Under the pieces are notes generated by a model. The model saw nothing but the letters and a program-made list of their open reading frames with translations, was not told the DNA's origin and did not search any database. A DNA stretch of 9,730 nt from RUG14199 sp964629225. GTDB taxonomy: Bacteria > Bacillota > Clostridia > Oscillospirales > CAG-272. The DNA is taken from positions 1 to 9,730 of the forward strand of contig CAZVQC010000036.1 of assembly GCA_964629225.1 (NCBI GenBank), read 5' to 3'. Shown piece after piece: positions 1-6,315 of the stretch. Position numbers and translations under genes: made by a program. Every line of letters begins with the position of its first letter. Within the stretch, counting starts at the first letter, position 1.

Positions 1-9
1 CCCCCATCC

Positions 10-70
10 ACCGCAAGCGGTCCCCCTTCCCCCGTGTGACGGGGGAAGGCCCCCGGCGGTTGCGCCGCCG
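10..70. repeat. Cluster of three GC-rich hairpins
   Basis: Three inverted repeats follow one another in about 60 bases. ACCGC/GCGGT pairs across AA at 10-21. CCTTCCCCCG (25-34) pairs with CGGGGGAAGG (40-49) around a 5-base loop. CGGCGG (54-59) pairs with CCGCCG (65-70) around TTGCG. They lie just past the stop codon of the minus-strand operon, so they may help end or stabilise that transcript. No T-run follows the stems on the minus strand, so this is not a canonical intrinsic terminator. The pattern resembles dispersed GC-rich intergenic repeats of gut clostridia, but only one copy is in this window. Confidence 0.6.
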
Positions 71-94
71 ACAGACCACCCGCAAATTATCTCT

Positions 95-1027
95 TCAGTC
101 CACAGCGACCTGTCGCCTGTCGAATCGGTTGGAGTTCTCGCTGACTCTGGTGGACGTGAATTTGGATGCATTGCCGAAGGCATCGTATTCGTATTCGTCA
201 AAACTGAATAGAATATCTCCGGAGTAGTGCTCCCGCCTTATCGGCCGTGAGAATTCATCAAATACCGCAGTATCCTTCACCACAAGGACCCCGTCGGCGG
301 TGTATTGGCACTTTTCCGCCTCGTTGCCGTTTTCATCGTAGCCGTAGGTGGTCACGTTGGTCACCGCATCGAAGGAGGAGTAGTGAGTCTCCTTTGATAC
401 CGCCCCGTTCTCGCCGTACTCGAAGCGGACGTAGGATTCCTTCACCCCGTTGCCGTTGTAGTTCTCCCTCGTTTCTACCGTATCGTCTGCATCGTAAATA
501 TCCGCGGTGTAGCCGGAATACTCGCCGGATGAGTCGACGTCGGGAGCAAAGACCTTCTTTGTCCCCTCATTAAAGACCGTCTTTGACGTAAGGGCCCCGT
601 CTCCACCGTAGCTCTTTATAAGGAGCACGTCTCCGCTTGAAGAGTATCTGTAGCAGTTCACCGTGGAAACGACCCCCGTGTCCGGGTCGTATATCACCTC
701 GGAGGATAGCCTGCCGGCGGAGTCAAAGGTGCTGGACGAGGGAGGAGTGATCTTCGTTGCCGCTTCCTCTCGGCTCATGTCCTCGCTGAGGGTCGGATCA
801 TCCTGGCTGAAGAGATCCAGCGCCACCGTGTCCCGTGAATAGATGTTCCCGCTCTCCGCCTCAAGCTGAGCGGCATGAGCGTGGCGCACCGCCAAGAGCA
901 CCGTGAGAAGCACCGCCACCGATACTATGAGTAGTACCCTGTCGGTGATGACGGAGCTTATGTCAAAGGGCAGCTTTTTCCCCGCGTATCTTGCACGCTT
1001 CCTTCCGGACGTGTTTTCTTTGTCCAT
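95..1027 (-). CDS. Membrane-anchored YD/RHS-like repeat protein (310 aa), function unknown
   Basis: The N-terminus is strongly basic (residues 1-18) and is followed by a hydrophobic segment at about 31-47, then RHAHA-AQ. This could be an uncleaved signal anchor or a long signal peptide cleaved after AHA; either way the rest should lie outside the cytoplasm. From about residue 100 to 300 the protein is a series of loose repeats of the type 'Y-x-Y-D-x-x-G-x-(6-8)-Y', for example YGYDENGNEAEKCQY and YEYDAFGNASKFTS. These resemble the YD repeats of RHS/wall-associated proteins and possibly the MORN-like variants of YwqK-type proteins. The ATG at 1027 has an AAAGGAGG ribosome site five bases upstream. 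It lies 28 bases after the lipoprotein gene, so the two are probably co-transcribed. The repeat region looks paralogous to that gene (compare FEYGENGAVSKET with YEYGEDGKMTRES). No toxin or enzyme domain is seen. Function is not assigned. Confidence 0.8.
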   Translation of the reverse strand: MDKENTSGRKRARYAGKKLPFDISSVITDRVLLIVSVAVLLTVLLAVRHAHAAQLEAESGNIYSRDTVALDLFSQDDPTLSEDMSREEAATKITPPSSSTFDSAGRLSSEVIYDPDTGVVSTVNCYRYSSSGDVLLIKSYGGDGALTSKTVFNEGTKKVFAPDVDSSGEYSGYTADIYDADDTVETRENYNGNGVKESYVRFEYGENGAVSKETHYSSFDAVTNVTTYGYDENGNEAEKCQYTADGVLVVKDTAVFDEFSRPIRREHYSGDILFSFDEYEYDAFGNASKFTSTRVSENSNRFDRRQVAVD

Positions 1028-1055
1028 GATGTCCTCCTTTAGTATGAGTCAAACG

Positions 1056-1823
1056 TCATTTCCTTTCGGAAAAACCGCCTTTTCCGTCTGATATATAGAT
1101 CGTAGTCTCCGGTTCGTCGGAGCCCTCAACGTAACTGTAGTCGCAGTAGGAAGTGACTTTTCCGCTCACATCTACGTTGCTCTCTCTTGTCATCTTGCCG
1201 TCCTCGCCGTACTCGTAGAGAGTCTTTGACCCGAAGGAGCCGTCGCTTTTGGTAACAGTCTCCGATACGGTCCGCCCGGCGCTGTCAAGCTCGAATACCT
1301 TGGTCACGTCAAGCACCCCGATCTCCTTGTAGACTCGCTCCTCCGTCACCCTTCCCATCTCGTCGCAAACGTACATGGAAGCGGTGATGAGCCTGTCCGA
1401 TGCGTCGTAGCGGTAGGAGTCGGTGATGTAACGCCGCCCGTCGTAGCAGTTGACCGCATACTCCTCAAGTTTCCCATCCTCATAGGCGTACTTCGTAGTG
1501 GTGTAGGTGTACTCGGTACCGTCATCGTTGTAGGTTATCTCGTGAGTCTCATCAAGAGTGCCGTCCTCGTTTTTGCCAACGTACTTTATTGGGCGCCCGT
1601 TTCTGTCAAGGATCTCCTCGTATCTGAGCTTTCCGTTCGGATAGTAACTGGCGCGCTTCAACACATTGCCGTTCTTGTCCTTGATCTCCCTGTAATCCCC
1701 CATGACGGTCGTCTCATCGGAAGTATTCTCCCCGTCCGCCTTTTTTTCGCAGGAGGCAGAGAGAAAAGCAAGGGTAACGGCGAGAAGCGCCGCAATTATA
1801 ATGGTGAATGATCTCTTTTTCAT
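1056..1823 (-). CDS. Putative YD-repeat lipoprotein (255 aa), function unknown
   Basis: The protein starts MKKR, then has a hydrophobic stretch (6-21) and the sequence LSASC with Cys25. That fits a lipoprotein signal, although Ser rather than Leu at -3 makes the lipobox imperfect. An acidic, Asp/Glu/Thr-rich linker (about 26-42) leads into YD/RHS-like repeats to about residue 245, such as DKNGNVLKRASYYPNGKL, YRYDASDRLITASMY and YEYGEDGKMTRES. The repeats are rich in Tyr, Asp and Gly and should form extended beta-hairpins outside the cell. The ATG at 1823 has GAGGAG at 1829-1834 and an extended -10 promoter upstream, making this the first gene of a two-gene operon with the membrane-anchored paralogue at 95-1027. 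It is transcribed away from the dockerin gene. A binding or surface-structural role is plausible but not shown; no catalytic motif is recognised. Confidence 0.82.
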   Translation of the reverse strand: MKKRSFTIIIAALLAVTLAFLSASCEKKADGENTSDETTVMGDYREIKDKNGNVLKRASYYPNGKLRYEEILDRNGRPIKYVGKNEDGTLDETHEITYNDDGTEYTYTTTKYAYEDGKLEEYAVNCYDGRRYITDSYRYDASDRLITASMYVCDEMGRVTEERVYKEIGVLDVTKVFELDSAGRTVSETVTKSDGSFGSKTLYEYGEDGKMTRESNVDVSGKVTSYCDYSYVEGSDEPETTIYISDGKGGFSERK

Positions 1824-1855
1824 ATGATCTCCTCGTTTTAAGCTGATCTACCATG

Positions 1856-1864
1856 AGTATAGCA
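1856..1864 (-). promoter_or_regulatory. Extended -10 promoter for the repeat-protein operon
   Basis: Read on the minus strand the sequence is TGC-TATACT, an extended -10 element (TGn plus a hexamer with five of six consensus bases). The expected -35 position at 1879-1884 reads TAGATT, a weak match, which is common when an extended -10 is present. The predicted start of transcription is near 1849, giving a leader of about 26 bases that contains GAGGAG at 1829-1834. Confidence 0.55.
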
Positions 1865-2016
1865 TATAATTTCGGAAAAATCTACAATAACTTAAATGTT
1901 TCCTTTTTTTGTATTACCTTCCCATTCGGGGCTCTTGTGAAAAAAGACGAAAGGAAAGGCGGCAAAAGCCTTCATTATGTTATAGAGACACACGTCCGGA
2001 AGAGCCGTTTTAGGCA

Positions 2017-2042
2017 TTTTTGCCCGGTCAAATAGGCAAAAA
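2017..2042. repeat. 8-bp inverted repeat upstream of the dockerin promoter
   Basis: TTTTTGCC (2017-2024) and GGCAAAAA (2035-2042) are perfect reverse complements around a 10-base loop. The repeat ends about 42 bases before the -35 box. It could be a regulator binding site or a minor hairpin. The AT-rich stem lies between divergent genes, so a terminator role is unlikely. Confidence 0.4.
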
Positions 2043-2084
2043 CGAGAAAGTTTTTATTTTTACTAAAAAAATGGCACTTCGGTG

Positions 2085-2113
2085 TTGACATTTTGTGCAA
2101 ATGGTGATAGAAT
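2085..2113 (+). promoter_or_regulatory. Strong sigma-A promoter of the dockerin gene
   Basis: A perfect -35 TTGACA (2085-2090) is separated by exactly 17 bases from -10 TAGAAT (2108-2113), which also has the extended TGA at 2105-2107. A/T tracts lie upstream. Transcription should start near 2120, leaving a leader of about 28 bases with GGAGGA at 2135-2140. Because the promoter lies inside the longest open frame (GTG at 2082), translation must begin at the ATG at 2148. Confidence 0.85.
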
Positions 2114-2147
2114 GAGTATACCAAAAAATTATACGGAGGATCATCCA

Positions 2148-5100
2148 ATGAAAAAACTGATTGCTATTTTGCTTTCTGTTTTGATGCTTGCTTCATGTTT
2201 CGCAATGGGCGTTTCCGCTGCAAGAAACTATGAAGAAGTTGAAACAGAAAATTCCTACTGGAAATTTGCAGAAGGTCAGTCCTACAACCCCATCGAAGTG
2301 GGCAACCAGGCAGGCAGGGACGTTGAACTCGACATCAGATTCGACCTCGACGGCTCAGGTCTTAAGAGCGGTTGGCCAAACCTTGCAAGCGCTCCCGTTA
2401 TCTGCCTTGACGGCACTATCGGTGCAGGCACAACTACCACTACATCCGCTGTTTCCTTCGAAAAGGATGTATGGTATCACGTATTCTTCGACGTAGATGC
2501 TTCCAACAACAAGACAGATATCTATGTTGACGGTACTCTCGCAGGAACAGTTTCCGCAGTTCCTTCTTTCTACGACAACAGCCAGGCATTTTGGCAGTGG
2601 GATAAGATCTCCATCGATAACTTCACAGTAGGCGACTACTCTGAGGACTTCGAGGACATCACCACATTCGGTACTTCCGAACAGGGTCAGCTCGTAGTAG
2701 AGACAGAGTCTTACTACAACAACTACAACGAGTATTCCGAAAAGACCGGTAACAAGTACTATCAGTGGACTGCTGACGGCGCATACTGGTACATGGAAGA
2801 CTTCGTATCCGATGCATCCGCAGGCTACCAGCTCCAGTTCAAAGTAAGACTTGACGACGCTACGTCCGAGACAAGATCTTACTTGGGCACAGATCCCATC
2901 ATCAGCACCACTAAGGTCGGTGTCGGTTCCACAACACAGCCCGTCAACCTTGAGACAGGCGAGTGGTACACGGTGCTTTACAACAGCATTGCAGGCTCCG
3001 GCACAGGCATCGTTATCTGGGATAAGGACAATAATGTCGTTATTCAGACTGCTGTTACTACCAACCTCGGCGCACGTCCCTGCATGGGCGCTATCCTCCT
3101 CAGCATTGATGACCTCGTAGTTAAAGACGCAGCCGGCACCGTTCAGTGGAGTGAAGACTTCAACAGCGGTTCCTTCTCCAATGCGGGCGATTCCAACGCA
3201 GTTATTGTTGACGAGGCAAAGAAGGTCAAGAAAGACCTCGGAATAAAGTTCTGGAAATTTGCAGAAGGTCAGTCCTACAACCCCATCGAAGTAGGCAACC
3301 AGGCAGGCGAGGACGTTGAACTCGACATCAGATTCGACCTCGACGGCTCAGGTCTTAAGAGCGGTTGGCCAAACCTTGCAAGCGCTCCCGTTATCTGCCT
3401 TGACGGCACTATCGGTGCAGGCACAACTACCACTACATCCGCTGTTTCCTTCGAAAAGGATGTATGGTATCACGTATTCTTCGACGTAGATGCTTCCAAC
3501 AACAAGACAGATATCTATGTTGACGGTACTCTCGCAGGAACAGTTTCCGCAGTTCCTTCTTTCTACGACAACAGCCAGGCATTTTGGCAGTGGGATAAGA
3601 TCTCCATCGATAACTTCACAGTAGGCGACTACTCTGAGGACTTCGAGGACATCACCACATTCGGTACTTCCGGACAGGGCAAGCTCACAGAGTATGACTT
3701 CCCCACCGCTGCCGACCTTATCTTTGCTAACATCACCGCTGAGTCTAAACTCTCCGGCGAAGCTTACCTGAAGGAAGCTCAGTACAACAACAAGTACACA
3801 TTCTTCGGACAGAGCTCCGACAGCCTTATCGGCGTTCCCGGTACTGACTATGTACTTTCCTTCTCTCTCGCACTTCTTCCCGCAACCGCTTACGGCGAGA
3901 CCAAGAACGATCCTTACATTGAGTTCTGGATGAACAAGGCTTGCAACAGACGTCTGAGAATCGGTTCCTCCTTCGTAGGTATTGAACTCAACAGCACTAA
4001 CCAGGACTTCGTAGGTTACGAGTGGGGCGACACAACAGTTGCTAACAGCCATAACATTACCATTATCTACAACAACAGAAACGACAAGACATCCCTTTAC
4101 ATCGACGAAGAGCTCGCATGGGAAGGTCCCTGCGGCGTTGAATGGGATGACCGTCTCATCGGTACCGTTTGCAACGGCTCCGCTATCATCGACAACCTCC
4201 ACATTTACGATCTCCAGTACAACGAGAAGACCGTTTCCATCAAAACCGGTAACGACTACGAGTGGAGAGCAGTGAATGTTGATGCAGAAGACTTCTGCGA
4301 AGCAAACGGCCATATCGTTGGCAACACAACAAAGACAACTCAGGAAACATGCTACAGTATCGGTACTCTTACCACAGTCTGTGCAGTATGCGGCGGAATT
4401 GACTTCACAACAGACGTTGAAACGATCGAACACGATTGGCACGTATATCCCGAATACCATACCGCTAAGGCTGCTACAGCTACAGAGGACGGTATTGCAT
4501 ACTGGACATGTAAGGCTTCCGGTTGCCCTGAAAAGGTTGAGAGCAACAGAATTCTTGCTACAAACAAGTACACAGGCGTGATCTACGCTGACTTCGATTT
4601 CGAGTCCGCTGACGTAATGAACGTTATCCAGAGCAGCGCTGCTTTCACAACAGCTAACGACTTCACATTCGACGGTGGCGTTCTTAACCTCGCAGGTGAC
4701 GCTTCTTACCACCAGTTCTTTGATCTCGGAAATACCAGCAGAGGTTTCACAGCTGCATTCCAGTTCAAGTATGACGGCACATACGAAACCGGTGACACCG
4801 ACAAGCTCATCTCCGATGGCGGTTACGGCCACAGCCTGTACTTCTGGTTCGGCGGATCCAGCGGTTATGCTAACAGAGCAGGTATCGACTTTGATACCAA
4901 CACAGCATTCATCCTCAGCGATAACAAGGCATTCGGTACAGTATCCGCTCCTGTCGATCTCGATGACGGCGAGTGGCACGATATCGTATTCAGATGCCGT
5001 ACGACAACTGACGACGACTTCGATGTAGAAGACTACGGTTATGCTACTATCGAAGTTGACGGAGAGGTCATCGTTACCATCGACGGCGAAGATGCATACT

Positions 5101-5393
5101 GGAACCTCGGTGAAAACATGGGTCTCATCATCATGCGTAACTTCGGTGTTGCAGGTCAGATCGATAACCTCACACTCGGTTCTCCTGACATGACAGTTAA
5201 GTTTGAGAGCAAGGCTGTTGCCGGCGATATCAACGGCGACGGTAAGGCTGCAGTTTCCGACCTCCTTCTCCTCAGAAAGATCATCGCTAACGGCAACCAG
5301 TACGGTCTCGACCTCGCTGCTTGCGACCTTAACGGCGACAGCGTTCTTAACGCAGCTGACGTTGCAGCGCTCAAGAAGATCCTTAAGCACTGA
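2148..5393 (+). CDS. Exported multi-LamG-like protein with C-terminal type I dockerin (1081 aa)
   Basis: The start ATG at 2148 follows GGAGGA by seven bases and opens a signal peptide, MKKLIAILLSVLMLASC..., with a likely signal peptidase I site after VSAA (about 24-25); LASC at 14-17 also resembles a lipobox, but the hydrophobic stretch continues past it. The body is a chain of beta-sandwich modules resembling LamG/concanavalin-like folds (module calls are my inference from repeated 'VDG...W...IDNL/F' strands): A about 37-180, B about 185-345, C 369-509 (near-copy of A), D about 512-700, E about 808-1020. A Cys/His-rich segment lies between D and E, with C717, C735, CxxC at 745-748, C788 and C793. 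The last 57 residues form a type I dockerin with two calcium loops, DINGDGKAAVSD (from 1027) and DLNGDSVLNAAD (from 1060). Dockerins bind cohesins on scaffoldins or the cell surface. No glycosidase or protease motif is seen, so a binding or adhesion role is favoured. Codon use is highly biased, suggesting high expression. Confidence 0.9.
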   Translation: MKKLIAILLSVLMLASCFAMGVSAARNYEEVETENSYWKFAEGQSYNPIEVGNQAGRDVELDIRFDLDGSGLKSGWPNLASAPVICLDGTIGAGTTTTTSAVSFEKDVWYHVFFDVDASNNKTDIYVDGTLAGTVSAVPSFYDNSQAFWQWDKISIDNFTVGDYSEDFEDITTFGTSEQGQLVVETESYYNNYNEYSEKTGNKYYQWTADGAYWYMEDFVSDASAGYQLQFKVRLDDATSETRSYLGTDPIISTTKVGVGSTTQPVNLETGEWYTVLYNSIAGSGTGIVIWDKDNNVVIQTAVTTNLGARPCMGAILLSIDDLVVKDAAGTVQWSEDFNSGSFSNAGDSNAVIVDEAKKVKKDLGIKFWKFAEGQSYNPIEVGNQAGEDVELDIRFDLDGSGLKSGWPNLASAPVICLDGTIGAGTTTTTSAVSFEKDVWYHVFFDVDASNNKTDIYVDGTLAGTVSAVPSFYDNSQAFWQWDKISIDNFTVGDYSEDFEDITTFGTSGQGKLTEYDFPTAADLIFANITAESKLSGEAYLKEAQYNNKYTFFGQSSDSLIGVPGTDYVLSFSLALLPATAYGETKNDPYIEFWMNKACNRRLRIGSSFVGIELNSTNQDFVGYEWGDTTVANSHNITIIYNNRNDKTSLYIDEELAWEGPCGVEWDDRLIGTVCNGSAIIDNLHIYDLQYNEKTVSIKTGNDYEWRAVNVDAEDFCEANGHIVGNTTKTTQETCYSIGTLTTVCAVCGGIDFTTDVETIEHDWHVYPEYHTAKAATATEDGIAYWTCKASGCPEKVESNRILATNKYTGVIYADFDFESADVMNVIQSSAAFTTANDFTFDGGVLNLAGDASYHQFFDLGNTSRGFTAAFQFKYDGTYETGDTDKLISDGGYGHSLYFWFGGSSGYANRAGIDFDTNTAFILSDNKAFGTVSAPVDLDDGEWHDIVFRCRTTTDDDFDVEDYGYATIEVDGEVIVTIDGEDAYWNLGENMGLIIMRNFGVAGQIDNLTLGSPDMTVKFESKAVAGDINGDGKAAVSDLLLLRKIIANGNQYGLDLAACDLNGDSVLNAADVAALKKILKH
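2258..2679 (+). repeat. 422-bp intragenic direct repeat, copy 1 (module A)
   Basis: This segment recurs 993 bases downstream (331 codons, in frame) at 3251-3672. I find three mismatches: 2300 (G here, A there; silent) and 2316-2317 (AGG here, GAG there; Arg to Glu). Identity stops abruptly at both ends. The copy encodes residues 38-178, almost exactly one beta-sandwich module. Confidence 0.95.
3251..3672 (+). repeat. 422-bp intragenic direct repeat, copy 2 (module C)
   Basis: This is the second copy of the module-A segment, encoding residues 369-509. Even synonymous codons are shared, including a rare-in-this-gene TCA serine codon at 3345-3347. That points to a recent duplication or gene conversion rather than selection on the protein alone. 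The flanking modules B and D are clearly diverged. Confidence 0.95.
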
Positions 5394-5437
5394 GTAATTT
5401 GGTAGGATGCACGGCATCACTAACTGAATAACCCGAA

Positions 5438-5475
5438 GGGGCGCAGCAATGCGCCCCTATTTGGCATTTTTTGCG
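5438..5475 (+). terminator. Intrinsic terminator of the dockerin gene
   Basis: GGGGCGC (5438-5444) and GCGCCCC (5451-5457) form a perfect 7-bp GC stem around AGCAAT. T-rich sequence follows, ending in six Ts (5467-5472). It begins 44 bases after the stop codon and reads only in the plus direction, since no T-run follows on the minus strand. Confidence 0.88.
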
Positions 5476-5490
5476 GAGTTTTTTTGAGGT

Positions 5491-5510
5491 GGTCTTTTTT
5501 GAAAAAGGCC
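5491..5510. repeat. Short hairpin GGTCTTTTT / AAAAAGGCC
   Basis: GGTCTTTTT (5491-5499) pairs with AAAAAGGCC (5502-5510), with one G-T wobble and a 2-base centre. It is the first of three consecutive hairpins in the gap. Confidence 0.5.
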
Positions 5511-5517
5511 CTCTGCC

Positions 5518-5557
5518 CCCCCAAAAAACTTTTGGGACTGGTTAGGTTTTTTGGGGG
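5518..5557. repeat. 12-bp perfect inverted repeat
   Basis: CCCCCAAAAAAC (5518-5529) and GTTTTTTGGGGG (5546-5557) are perfect reverse complements around a 16-base loop. The right arm shares four Gs with the left arm of the next palindrome, so the two structures would compete for those bases. Confidence 0.65.
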
Positions 5558-5585
5558 AAAACTTTTTTGCAAAAAAGATTTCCCC
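5554..5585. repeat. 32-bp palindrome, copy 1 of a local family
   Basis: GGGGAAAACTTTTTT (5554-5568) pairs with AAAAAAGATTTCCCC (5571-5585), 14 of 15 positions, around GC. Similar sequences occur at 5770-5799 and 6279-6303, flanking mazF on both sides. This may be a small REP-like palindromic repeat. Copy number in the genome is unknown. Confidence 0.65.
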
Positions 5586-5753
5586 GCACCCCTTCAGAAA
5601 ACCTTCAAACTGTTTTTGGTGGCGTGGATCATCCCCCGTTTGGGCTTTTCCGAATAGGAATCCTTTTTCTATCGCACCGTTTTGTCCCACCTTCGTCCAT
5701 CGTTCGTGCGAAGTCTTTTTGAAGGGTTGCTGGGGCGGGTTACCCGAAGTGAA

Positions 5754-5830
5754 TGTGCTTTGGGTTCCCGGGAAATCGCTTTTGGAAAAAAGTTCACCCG
5801 CAGAAATCAAAGTTCTCCCCCGAAAGCACA
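5754..5830. repeat. Nested inverted repeat just past the mazF stop, with palindrome copy 2
   Basis: Outer arms TGTGCTTT (5754-5761) and AAAGCACA (5823-5830) are perfect reverse complements. They enclose the 10-bp palindrome TTCCCGGGAA (5765-5774) and a degenerate copy of the local palindrome family at 5770-5799, which aligns with 5554-5588 at about 26 of 33 positions after removing one G and one C. The element begins 14 bases after the mazF stop and would form a structured 3' end on the mazF transcript. No T-run makes it a textbook terminator. Confidence 0.5.
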
Positions 5831-5844
5831 GACACTATTTCTCT

Positions 5845-6186
5845 CTACAACCCAAAACTGATGGAGATCGCTTCGTTCACAGCGCCCATTAAGGTGTCAT
5901 CGAGATGCCCCATTTTATCACCGAGTCTTTTTTTGTCGATAGTCCTGATCTGCTCAAGGAGCACCACGGAATCCTTTGACAGGCCCACTTTGTCCGCATG
6001 GACGTCGATATGAGTGGGCAACTTAGTCTTCCCCATTTTGCTGGTGATAGCTGCGGCGATAACGGTGGGGCTGTACTTGTTGCCCACATCATTTTGCACT
6101 ATCAGGACAGGTCTCATGCCGCCCTGTTCGCTTCCGACCACCGGGCTTAGGTCGGCGTAGTAGATATCCCCTCTTTTTACTGTCAC
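5845..6186 (-). CDS. mazF: MazF/NdoA (EndoA) family mRNA endoribonuclease, solitary
   Basis: The protein matches the Gram-positive MazF/NdoA family nearly end to end: VKRGDIYYADLSPVVGSEQGG, RPVLIVQND, AAITSK, KLPTH and LLEQIRTIDK are hallmark blocks. In this family the enzyme is a dimer that cuts mRNA at short sites and is held inactive by a MazE-type antitoxin. I prefer the GTG start at 6186 (113 aa): GGAG lies nine bases upstream (6196-6199), and this numbering puts the catalytic pair at Arg25 and Thr48 exactly as in the Bacillus subtilis protein. An ATG at 6207 would add seven residues and has only a GGGGGAAG upstream. No antitoxin gene is found in the gap up to lepA (divergent) or downstream. 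The start choice is moderately sure; the family is very sure. Toxicity and cut site in this organism are inferred from the family. Confidence 0.93.
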   Translation of the reverse strand: MTVKRGDIYYADLSPVVGSEQGGMRPVLIVQNDVGNKYSPTVIAAAITSKMGKTKLPTHIDVHADKVGLSKDSVVLLEQIRTIDKKRLGDKMGHLDDTLMGAVNEAISISFGL

Positions 6187-6220
6187 TATATCACACTCCG
6201 TTATCATTAACTTCCCCCAC

Positions 6221-6303
6221 GGGAACGTTTTTTCTCTGCTTAGAGTATTCCCTGAAACCGGGGCAGGTAAACGCAGGCGGGAAACTTTTCAAAAAACGTT
6301 CCC
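6221..6303 (-). promoter_or_regulatory. Inverted repeat in the mazF leader, with palindrome copy 3
   Basis: GGGAACGTTTTTT (6221-6233) and AAAAAACGTTCCC (6291-6303) are perfect 13-bp reverse complements separated by 57 bases. With transcription starting near 6303, they could close a long stem covering the mazF leader and ending 14 bases before the ATG at 6207. The far arm is also part of a local imperfect palindrome at 6279-6303 (GGGAAACTTTT...ACGTTCCC), related to those at 5554 and 5770. The long and local hairpins are therefore alternatives. A regulatory role is inference. Confidence 0.5.
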
Positions 6304-6309
6304 ACTGAC

Positions 6310-6315
6310 ATTATA
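6310..6315 (-). promoter_or_regulatory. Candidate -10 box for mazF
   Basis: On the minus strand this reads TATAAT, a perfect -10 hexamer. The best -35 candidate, TGTCGA at 6332-6337 with a 16-base spacer, is poor. Predicted transcription starts near 6303, about 118 bases before the GTG start. Confidence 0.4.

Larger units (their letters stand above)
1824..2147. other. Divergent intergenic control region, no gene seen
   Basis: This stretch separates the minus-strand repeat-protein operon from the plus-strand dockerin gene. It holds a promoter for each (1856-1864 minus; 2085-2113 plus), an 8-bp inverted repeat at 2017-2042, and A/T-rich DNA at 2049-2071 directly upstream of the dockerin -35 that could act as an UP element. 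Short open frames here have no convincing ribosome site. Confidence 0.6.
5476..5844. other. Noncoding, hairpin-dense region
   Basis: About 370 bases lie between the dockerin terminator and the mazF stop codon. Open frames exist on both strands, but their products are low-complexity (Phe, Lys, Pro, Gly-rich), overlap each other and lack good ribosome sites, so no gene is called. The region contains at least four inverted repeats, given separately, built from homopolymer runs of A/T and G/C. Confidence 0.7.

Noticed and set aside
2082..2147. Upstream GTG start for the dockerin protein
   Set aside because: It overlaps the -35 box of a near-perfect promoter and would precede the transcript. The ATG at 2148 has a strong ribosome site and starts a signal peptide.
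3348..5420. A 690-codon open frame antisense to the dockerin gene
   Set aside because: It is aligned codon-for-codon with the sense gene, so antisense stops can only arise from sense TTA, CTA or TCA codons, which this highly biased gene avoids. It begins right after the TCA at 3345-3347, and its product is a Val/Cys/Ser-rich shadow with no domain.
5457..5892. Overlapping open frames on both strands in the hairpin-rich gap
   Set aside because: The translations are low-complexity products of homopolymer runs, overlap each other and a real terminator or mazF, and have no clear ribosome sites.
6240..6311. A 23-codon open frame upstream of mazF as antitoxin or leader peptide
   Set aside because: Its ATG overlaps the predicted -10 box, so it lies before the transcript start. 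It has no ribosome site and no antitoxin-like features.
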